DNA of 64,000 nt from Amia ocellicauda (lineage: Eukaryota; Chordata; Actinopteri; Amiiformes; Amiidae), in the NCBI RefSeq assembly GCF_036373705.1, contig NC_089851.1, positions 6,169,920 to 6,233,919 on the forward strand, written 5' to 3'. The translations under genes were made by a program, and so were the position numbers. Positions 59,701 through 64,000 of this stretch are shown piece after piece (the stretch's first letter is position 1; every line of letters begins with the position of its first letter). A model generated the notes under the pieces. The model was not told the origin of the DNA, did not search any database, and saw nothing but the letters and a program-made list of their open reading frames with translations.

Positions 59701-62700
59701 GCCATTAGTGAACATTAGGAACTTAATTCACAATGAGAGACTGGAGATGGTCTGTGTTGTGTATCACGGTTCACTGCCATCCTCTAACAAACAGTTTAAC
59801 GAGGTTCGTGTATCAATGAACAATCAGCCAAGTGACCTAGTGACCTAGGTTCATAAGAGGGAAGGGCTTTGGTCCGGCATCTAGATGATCATCTGGGCAG
59901 GATAGATGGCAGCAGCAGCAGAGATTCATTTCAGTAATGCAGAACTTCATAGCAGATGAAAGGGAGGGAAAGGCAGAAACCAAGACAGCATGCTGGCTTT
60001 AAGATGAGGGTGGGGTTAAATTTGGCATTCTCAAACAGATCCCTTTTGTGAGATTGTATGCATAGCATTCATATAAACAATCAAATCTCAAAAGTAGGAA
60101 TTAGTTAATAAATAATTCCCGTCGACAACATCTATACGAAGCCCGTGATCAAGAAACTCCACGAGGCGTACAATTATCGCGCAACATAATTGTAGAGCAT
60201 AAGATGAATGTGATTATGCTCAGAGTGTTAAAGTTATTGATGCTCGGCTACAGATAAACACTGCCAAAAATATGATTAGAAACACAAGGTGCCACTTTCC
60301 TGAAGTGTTTGTATGTAGTTCCCCCTAAGAACTCGGTATAGCTCTGGGGCAGGAGCAAACAAATTCACACCACATTTAAATTATGAAAATATAACATCAT
60401 TATTAATAGGTCTGAACAGAAATGTGATATGATAGCGATGTGAATAATGCCAATTCTAGAAACATTCATCAATACATGGTTGATATTTAATTAAAGTAAG
60501 ACTTCAGCACCATTGTGATGTTCCAGGATTAAAACATAATCATGATCTGCATGTAAATATAGGCTCAGATGGAATGGGCCCAATATCACGTTTGCTTCTC
60601 CTTCATAATTGAAGTCAGTTGTGATTTTCTTTACATTATACATTAAAATGATTCAGAACCGGAAGGAGGAGTGAATGCGATACAGTTAGAGGAAAGAAGG
60701 TCATTCTGAAGAGTTACTTGTACGGGCAGATATGTCCACTGTAGCATGAGAAAAGACTGTGCAGGTTCTGTATTGCATAACAACAAAAGGTATCGTGGAG
60801 CGCTTGCTGCACTTAAAACTACTGAACTCAAGGCCATCATACCTTAAAAAATAACCCACTTTGCATTAGTGTACTTTAATCTTCCCTAATCATTTAGAAT
60901 ACCTCAGGTACAGTTTACAGTCTGTGCTGTCTGAAAACAGAGTTCCTCCTCTACTACATTAAACTAAACTATTAATGCACACCTGATAAACTTATTCTAT
61001 ATAAGTTAGATAATAGTTCTATAGAAGTGTATTATGAATAAATACTTGAGATCCGTTCACAACATTCTTGGGAAGAAAAAGCCTTGTTGTTGTTTTTTAT
61101 ACTATTTGAGAATATTTATGAGATTTACAGTCATTATTTGGTGAGCAATCTGATATATAATATTGTTTAAACTATTCCAACAGTTTTCCTACACAAGTGA
61201 AGACCCTCCCACCACACACACACGCACACGCACACACACATTTGCTCTTGTGAGCTCTTTCCTGTTGACGATCCACAACCTGAAACCTCTCAGAGTCATT
61301 TTCTATCCTTCAGATTTCAGGTCTGAGCAGAAAAGGATTAACACTGCATTTAGTACATTTCCAATTCAGCGGAGGAAGAGACAGAGAGCCACTGTAACAA
61401 ACACCAGGCTTACTGCTTATTGTCCTGTTGTATACATTTTTCAAGCTTCCCACCGATAGAAACAGCTGACTTGCCAAGGTTGAATAAGACTGAATCTCAG
61501 CAAGAGAAAGACAAATGCCTGGAAGGGCTTTTTGTGAAGAACACACAGCAGGTCTATCACACAAGCACACTCGCTCTCTCTCTCCACCCGTCCCTGGTCT
61601 AGTTACACACCCTGCAATGACCTTGGATAGGGGGGATAGATCTCTCCCTCATACAGAGATGATTCTCTTTAGTGTAGTACACACATTATAAAATATATAT
61701 ATTTGTGTGTGTATAGGAGTAGGATACAGTATTCTCACAAAATTCAGCATTTAGGTTTCTACTTAAATACTGAGATAACAGGATTCTGCAAGTCTAATAT
61801 GGTTTATTCCATTAAAATAATCTCTCAAACTCGTCAGAATTGTTGAAATTGGAAAGATGGAATAAAAACAGAAAAATGCTGTGTAAGCAACAAATGACAC
61901 CGGCGCACAAGAAAACCCTTTGGATTTTACCATACAAAAGGAACAGGCCTCATTCAGACTCCATGCTGAACAATACAGTGACTTTTCTTTACAATTCAAA
62001 GCCGTTCTACAATTAAGAAAAAGAACATCACCATTCTGTCAGAAACAAGGATTGTAGTTGTAACACTGTTCCTATTCTAAACAGATGTCAAAATGTTCAT
62101 ATGAGTATTATCACTTTAAACCATAAGGCTTTTGTCTCGTGGTTTACAGTCTTTTTATTCCTTTCCAATTGTGTGGAAATCATAAAAAGACCAAATTAAA
62201 ACAGAATTAAAGTGTCAAAAGGAGGCATCAGAATAAAAATGAATACAAAAAAAAAAAATGAACACCATTTCAGTTACAAATCTATAAACTATCCTTTATA
62301 ATCGCAAATAAACGAAGTACGAGATTCACTAATAGGATGTAGTGCCAACATAACGTACAACTGCGCTGCCTGAGACACATGACTTGTGACACACACCATT
62401 GGACGTAGTTGACATTAGTCCATTCGTCTGCATAGTCACCAAAGAAGTCAATGTTAAGCCTGTAGCTGTACTGCGTTACAGTGTGTCATATTGCTCCATG
62501 TTGCGCCCACAACAGCTCAGCAAGAAACCCTTTGCAGCAGTCTGCAGTTGCGTTATGCTAATTCTCAGCTAGAAACACGCAGATAAATTAATGAAAATCC
62601 ATATTGTTAATTAGAAAATCACTTAATCAAAGTACCTACAAATATAACCCATTCTTTCAGAGTATGTTAACCATCTTCATTGAAATGGCACACCATCCAT

Positions 62701-64000
62701 CACAGTGGTCCTCGAGACAATTTCATCCCAACAACTGCAGTGTGGCAAAACTGTGGTATTTAGTTGTAGCATCATTGTTTAGATTCTCACAGATACAGGA
62801 CATCGCAAGCAAGCTCCAGAACTATGGGTTTATTGAAGCCTTTCCTTTGTTTTCTAGTTGTTCTCTGCTTATTACAAGGAGAAAAAGAAAAACTGGGCAC
62901 AGAAGAACCCCTTCCCCTCGTCTGCCTCTCTATATGCTTTGCGGTCGGCCAGTGAACTTGAATGCTGTTGTTGCAACTTACTGCTGAGCCCACAGTGGCC
63001 TAGATAGATGATAATCAACTGATCTGACCGGTTCTCTCAGGAAGCCCCACTGGGCTGCTTTTACGCCTCATTCATACGGTACACATCTCTTCAAAAGCTT
63101 GCCAAGGCCAAAACAAACTCATCAGCTCTCCAAAAACACTTTCGAATGTGTATGAAATAGTAAAATACATTTCAAGTATATCAAAACTGACCAAATACAA
63201 ACATTTAGGACTGGAAAACAGATGCATATTCCTTCAGGATTATCTTTTCCTATTGAACCCAAAAAATAACCCAAACAGCCAATACAGTTAATGACAATTG
63301 TGCAAGAGCAAAACCGGTGCATTGAATCAGAATGTTAGATGTACCTTGAAAAGCCGTTACTCTCAGCAAGATAGTTTAACAAGCCAAAGTTTATAACAAT
63401 ACAGACTTTTTTTTTTTTTAAATGTTTTTAAACAATCAGACGCAAACATCATTCAAAAGGTATGCCCTCTCCTTGTGTAGTGGAGCAATGTCTTATAGAA
63501 AAAAAAGTCCATATAAAGCTTCCCTAAATGAGCAAGAGATTCCTGCTGAATAACAAAGTATGTCTTTTATGCCGTTCTCGGGCAAACATACAGTGCCTGG
63601 GGTTTATCAGAGTCCCTACTCCAAGTTTAACATCACAAATTCAACACAAGGGTTGAGTTCAAGCGGCTGCTGTTTTGTACATAGTGGCATTGGGTGTATT
63701 TATAAGCGAGCACACATTTAAAATCAACATATTATGGTTATGGTATTGATTAAAAGGGCAACAGTCTAAACCAAAACTAGCAACCTGCAATATTCACTCT
63801 TGACAGGGATCACACACATGCAAAGGATTCTGGGAAGGATGCTCACTTGCCAAGCAATGCTTCGGTCTCTTCTGTAAGATATTATTTGTTAGAATATATT
63901 TTTCTATGGGAAATTCTATACCATCTGGTTTGGTAGAGGAAACAGACCTCCTCCCTTTTATCTAAGTTCCCTGGTAGCCCTGGTAACCCTATCTTTATAA
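56721..64000. other. AT-rich DNA to the right edge, no gene recognised
   Basis: Frames are short and without family motifs. A CA-type repeat occurs near 61200-61222, and a T run near 63408-63420. The zbtb47 first exon could lie here or beyond the window, but no start-codon exon with a convincing donor could be picked out by eye. Confidence 0.5.

Noticed and set aside
62604..62987. Plus-strand frame of 127 codons near the right end
   Set aside because: No family resemblance, AT-rich setting and no flanking exon signals; length is compatible with chance.

Overview
The window is vertebrate nuclear DNA, almost certainly from a ray-finned fish. The genes have many small exons separated by AT-rich introns with GT/AG borders. 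The proteins look like fish orthologues of human muscle genes. The repeats are typical of fish: several Tc1-like DNA transposon families, foldback MITEs and 5'-truncated CR1-type LINEs ending in TTCTTATG-like tails. Abundant CR1 3' fragments suggest, weakly, an early-branching lineage (gar, bowfin, sturgeon, elopomorph or osteoglossomorph) rather than a compact percomorph genome. The species cannot be named from sequence alone.

Layout. Positions 1-1182 hold two different decayed Tc1 elements side by side. About 3.5-4.8 kb is the probable promoter and first-intron control region of hhatl. hhatl (plus strand) has eleven coding exons between 5852 and 19577 and encodes 503 aa. Its last intron (15129-19455) holds a nested structure: a minus-strand CR1 LINE, an inverted partial copy of it, and a Tc1 element. 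klhl40 (plus strand) has six coding exons between 22536 and 26203 and encodes 607 aa, with a TATA-type promoter about 200 bp upstream. The 26.8-36.0 kb stretch is AT-rich non-coding DNA, part of which is probably the zbtb47 3' UTR. zbtb47 (minus strand) has five recognised coding exons between 44526 and 36075; they carry a BTB domain, a long acidic tract and nine C2H2 zinc fingers. Its first coding exon was not found. From 44.5 kb to the right edge I find no gene, only microsatellites and two oppositely oriented CR1 fragments.

How the genes relate. HHATL is a catalytically degenerate MBOAT protein of the ER, prominent in striated muscle. KLHL40 is a muscle CUL3-associated kelch protein that stabilises thin-filament proteins. 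ZBTB47 is a BTB/zinc-finger nuclear factor. The same three genes are neighbours in mammals (from memory), so this is a conserved synteny block. I see no CRISPR array, operon, tRNA or rRNA gene, and no convincing new protein system. The most unusual feature is the nested inverted CR1/Tc1 structure inside hhatl. The paired E-box/CArG-like motif, the exact 26-bp duplication upstream of hhatl and several small dispersed repeats are secondary leads.
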